From Streptomyces sp. NBC_00539 (GTDB taxonomy: Bacteria; Actinomycetota; Actinomycetes; Streptomycetales; Streptomycetaceae), in assembly GCF_036346105.1 (NCBI RefSeq), contig NZ_CP107811.1, forward strand, positions 1,488,001-1,552,000: DNA of 64,000 nt, read 5' to 3'. The notes under the pieces were generated by a model. The model saw only the letters and a program-made list of their open reading frames with translations. It searched no databases and was not told where the DNA came from. The position numbers were made by a program, and so were the translations under genes. Below are positions 61,366 to 64,000 of the stretch, in pieces. Position 1 is the first letter of the stretch. Each line of letters begins with the position of its first letter.

Positions 61366-63609
61366 ATGTCGGTATCGCTGGGCCCGCTCACGGAGCTGGT
61401 CGGCCGGGAAGTCGAAGGCGCCGTGCTGCGCGAGCGGTTGCGGGATCCGGCGGCGCGGCTGGTGACGTTGACCGGCCGGGCCGGCGTGGGCAAGAGCGTG
61501 CTGGCGGCCGAGGCCGTGCGGGCCGTCGGCGCCGCGTTCGACGTGGTCGGCGTGGTGGACGCGGTCGCTGTGGTGGACGCGGTCGCGGACGGCGAGGCGG
61601 CGTTGCTCGAAGCCGCCGGTCCGCTGCCGGACGGAGCCGGGCGGGTGCTCGTCGTACTGGACGGCTGCGACCATGCGGCGCGCCCGGCTGCGTCCGGGGC
61701 CGCGGCGGCGCTCCTGGCCGACCCGCGGGTGGTGGTGCTGGCCACCGCGCTGGAGCCGCTCGGCGTCTACGGGGAACAGCTGCTGCCGCTGGCTCCGTTG
61801 CCCGTCGCGGCACCCGGTCCGCGCGGGGCGGCCGACCCCGAGGAACTGCAGGAGGTGCCCGGCGTCGCCCTGTTCGTGCGGCGCGCCCGGGACGCGGATC
61901 CGTCCTTCGCGCTGACCCTGGAGAACGCCGGGGCCGTGGCCGAGCTGTGCGCCCTGCTCGGCGGCCTGCCGCTGGCGGTGGAACTCGCGGCGCGCCGGCT
62001 GCGGCTGTTCCCGCCCCATCTGCTGCTCTCCCGCCTGCGCGGCCGTATGACGGCGCTGGGCGGAGGACCGCAGCAGGCGCCCGAGCGGCACCGTTCGCTC
62101 GCCGCCCTCGCCGAGTGGAGCTGCCGCGGCCTGGACCCGGCGGCGGCCGACGCACTGCGGCAACTGAGCGTCTACGAACCGGGGTTCGGGATGCCGGCGG
62201 CAGGGGTGGCGGCCGAGGACGCCTTCGAGGCGCTGCTGGAGCGCGGCGTGGTGTCGGTGGTGGGCGAGGAGCGGGGGGAGCTGCGCCTGGCCGTGCCCGA
62301 GCCGGTGCGTTCGTACTGCCGGGACGCGCTGGTGGAGTCGGGCGGCGAGGCCGCCGCCCTGGACGCGCACGCGGAGCACTACCGGCTGCTGGTCGGCTCC
62401 GCGCAGCCCGCCCTCGCGGGGACGGAACAGGCGCTGCGCCTGCGCGAGTTGGCTGCCGAGGCGGACAACGTGGCGGCGGCGCTGCGGTGGCTGCGGGAGC
62501 GGGGCGACGGCGAGGTCGTCGCCGCGGTGGTGCTGGGCTGCCGGCTGCCCTGGCTGGCGCAGGGGCGGCTGCGGGAGGGCCTGGAGTGGTGCGACGCGGC
62601 CGCCGAGCCGGCCGGGCCGGCGCTCGCGGACGCCCTGCGGGCCCGGCTGGCCGACATGTCCGGCGTCTTCGCACTGGCCCTGGGTGACCCGCAGGAGGCG
62701 GTGCGCCGCCACCGGCGCGCCCTCGCCCTGGGCAAGGGGGTCGGTGACCGGCGGCAGAACGCGCTGGCCTCCGCCCACCTGGGGGCGGCCCTGCTGGGAG
62801 CGGGGGACGTCCCCGGCGCCCGGGCGGTGCTGGTGACCTCGCTGAGCGCGCTCGAATCGATGGGCGTCACCCGGGGCGCGGCGGCGGCGGCCGCCTCCCT
62901 CGCCGCCGTCCTGCGGGCCGACGGGGACCGGCGCAAGGCGCTGGAGCTGCTGGAGCGGGCCGAGGAGGCGTTCCGCCGGATCCGGGACGGGCGGGGCCTG
63001 GCGGGTGCGCTGCGGATCTCGGCGGCGATGGCACTGGAGGGAGAGGAGCCGCAGCGCGCCGACCGGGCCCTGCGGGAGGGCCTGCGACTGTACGGGGACG
63101 TCGGGGAGCTGACGGAACTGCCGGGCCTGCTGGAGGAGTTCGCGCTCCTGCTGCTGCGCACGTCGCCCGCGCAGCGGCCCCGGTGCGTACGGCTGCTCGC
63201 GGCGGCGGACACCCTGCGCGGCCGGACGGGGGCGCGGGTGCCCGACGAGTGGCGTTCGGAGGCCGAGCGGGCCCGTACGGAGCTCAGTGCCCGGCTGGAC
63301 TGGACGGACTTCGCCGTGGCCTGGGCGGAGGGGGTGCGGATGACCGCGCCGACGGCCGTGGCGGAGGCGCTTTCGGCGCCCGGGCCCTCACGGCGTCCAG
63401 TGGTGTCGGCCGCCGCGGAGGCGCAGTCCCTCACCCCCCGCCAGGTCCAGGTGGCGCTGCTGGTCGCGGAGGGTCTGACGAACCGGCACATCGCGGCCCG
63501 TCTGGACATCTCGGAGTGGACCGTCGTCAACCACGTCCGCCAGGTGATGCGGCGCCTGGGCTGCACGTCTCGGGTGCAGGTCGCCGGGGCGGTGGGCCGA
63601 TGGGCATGA
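61366..63609 (+). CDS. STAND ATPase with C-terminal LuxR HTH (LAL-like regulator)
   Basis: 747 residues from the ATG at 61366. N-terminal LTELVGREVEGAVLRERL and Walker A LTGRAGVGKSVLAAEA, then a winged-helix/TPR-like middle and a C-terminal LuxR helix-turn-helix (SLTPRQVQVALLVAEGLTN, ISEWTVVNHVRQVMRRLG). The stop overlaps the next ATG (ATGA), so it is co-translated with the acyl-CoA ligase. It probably co-regulates the cluster with the SARP. A VVDAVAVVDAVADG repeat lies near residue 62. Confidence 0.9.
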   Translation: MSVSLGPLTELVGREVEGAVLRERLRDPAARLVTLTGRAGVGKSVLAAEAVRAVGAAFDVVGVVDAVAVVDAVADGEAALLEAAGPLPDGAGRVLVVLDGCDHAARPAASGAAAALLADPRVVVLATALEPLGVYGEQLLPLAPLPVAAPGPRGAADPEELQEVPGVALFVRRARDADPSFALTLENAGAVAELCALLGGLPLAVELAARRLRLFPPHLLLSRLRGRMTALGGGPQQAPERHRSLAALAEWSCRGLDPAAADALRQLSVYEPGFGMPAAGVAAEDAFEALLERGVVSVVGEERGELRLAVPEPVRSYCRDALVESGGEAAALDAHAEHYRLLVGSAQPALAGTEQALRLRELAAEADNVAAALRWLRERGDGEVVAAVVLGCRLPWLAQGRLREGLEWCDAAAEPAGPALADALRARLADMSGVFALALGDPQEAVRRHRRALALGKGVGDRRQNALASAHLGAALLGAGDVPGARAVLVTSLSALESMGVTRGAAAAAASLAAVLRADGDRRKALELLERAEEAFRRIRDGRGLAGALRISAAMALEGEEPQRADRALREGLRLYGDVGELTELPGLLEEFALLLLRTSPAQRPRCVRLLAAADTLRGRTGARVPDEWRSEAERARTELSARLDWTDFAVAWAEGVRMTAPTAVAEALSAPGPSRRPVVSAAAEAQSLTPRQVQVALLVAEGLTNRHIAARLDISEWTVVNHVRQVMRRLGCTSRVQVAGAVGRWA

Positions 63610-64000
63610 CCGGTCCCACCGTGTACGGCGCCTTGGACCGTCCGGGTCCCACCCCGGCCCGTCCCATGGACATCAGCCCGCCCGACGAGGTCGCCGCCCG
63701 GTTCCGCGCGGCCGGCTGGTGGCGGCCACAGACCTTCCTGGACGACTTGTACCGTACGGCGGCCGTGGCTCCGCAGCGCCCGGCGATCGTCTCGGAGCGC
63801 GCCCACCGGCCCGCGGAGCGGCGCCGGGTCACGATCGGCTACGGGCGGCTCGCCGCGTACGTCGACCGGTTCGCCGCCGCCCTGCAGTCGCTCGGGGTCG
63901 TACCGGGCGACCCGGTGGCCTACCAGCTGCCCAACTGGTGGGAGACGGCGGCGCTGACCCTGGCCTGCCTGCGGGCCGGGGCCGTCGCGGTGCCGGTGCT
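63606..64000 (+). CDS. AMP-dependent acyl-CoA ligase (N-terminal part)
   Basis: 131 codons are present before the right edge. The start ATG (63606-63608) overlaps the LuxR stop. RAAGWWRPQTFLDDLYRTAA, VTIGYGRLAAYVDRFAAALQ, YQLPNWWETAALTLACLRAG and AVAVPVL are typical of the N-terminal subdomain of the cyclohexanecarboxylate/benzoate-CoA ligase branch. As first enzyme after two regulators, it may activate a starter or substituent acid. Confidence 0.85.
   Translation, partial: MTGPTVYGALDRPGPTPARPMDISPPDEVAARFRAAGWWRPQTFLDDLYRTAAVAPQRPAIVSERAHRPAERRRVTIGYGRLAAYVDRFAAALQSLGVVPGDPVAYQLPNWWETAALTLACLRAGAVAVPV

Overview
The window is chromosomal DNA from an actinomycete, almost certainly a Streptomyces. 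It has very high GC with G/C-ending codons, frequent GTG/TTG starts, many ATGA stop/start overlaps, long GC-rich terminator hairpins, and typical gene families: a SARP/AfsR regulator, an AfsA-like hotdog protein, a STAND ATPase, TetR, MocR, a two-domain Lrp, a secreted SGNH hydrolase and a NarL-type two-component pair. No rRNA, tRNA, CRISPR array, integrase or transposase was recognised.

Layout. 1-3187: ABC exporter (ATPase cut by the window edge) diverging from a sensor kinase/response regulator pair. 3201-5639: MocR regulator, a small divergent ORF and a MocA-like nucleotidyltransferase. 5898-7526: malate synthase. 7822-14114: SGNH hydrolase, a degenerate GyrB-like ATPase, a saccharopine dehydrogenase-like enzyme, a STAND ATPase without output domain, and a two-domain Lrp regulator. 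14234-20362: purine catabolism on the minus strand (nucleobase permease, 8-oxoguanine/guanine deaminase, uricase, hydroxyisourate hydrolase, OHCU decarboxylase) plus a small HTH regulator. 20489-23974: hydroxypyruvate isomerase, tartronate semialdehyde reductase and catalase; 26793-28580: glyoxylate carboligase. A DHA2 exporter/TetR pair lies between them. 28839-33103: zinc-ribbon protein, glutathione peroxidase, acyl-CoA ligase and an AlkZ-like DNA glycosylase. 33226-39202: corA followed by a 4.7 kb cargo segment bounded by a second, truncated copy of the corA 3' end. 39257-41197: gene remnants and an erythromycin esterase homologue. 41352-45594: arsenic cluster. 45662-49175: TetR, amino-acid permease and secreted agmatine deiminase. 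49289-51711: glpK-glpF. 51866-57530: small membrane proteins, TetR, alcohol dehydrogenase, AIR-synthase-like protein, GPH-type transporter. 57774-64000: AfsA-like protein, SARP-NB-ARC regulator, STAND-LuxR regulator and the start of an acyl-CoA ligase, probably the entry to a natural-product cluster beyond the right edge.

How it works together. The best-resolved system is a purine-to-glyoxylate pathway. The permease imports nucleobases, the deaminase and an off-window xanthine dehydrogenase would make urate, and uricase, UraH and UraD convert urate to allantoin. Allantoin-derived glyoxylate is used by Gcl, GlxR and Hyi (to glycerate) and by malate synthase. Catalase removes the peroxide made by uricase. 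The sequence shows two regulatory layers tying these units together: a 15-bp palindrome of the TTCCG-N5-CGGAA type at hyi, katA and gcl (degenerate at aceB), and an 18-bp element TTTCAACAAANTGTTGAC overlapping the -35 box of both uraD and katA.

Other striking features are the duplicated corA 3' end enclosing a Vsr endonuclease and a prematurely stopped kinase gene, and several independent tandem arrays with an 18-bp period at gene ends, between genes and inside coding sequence.
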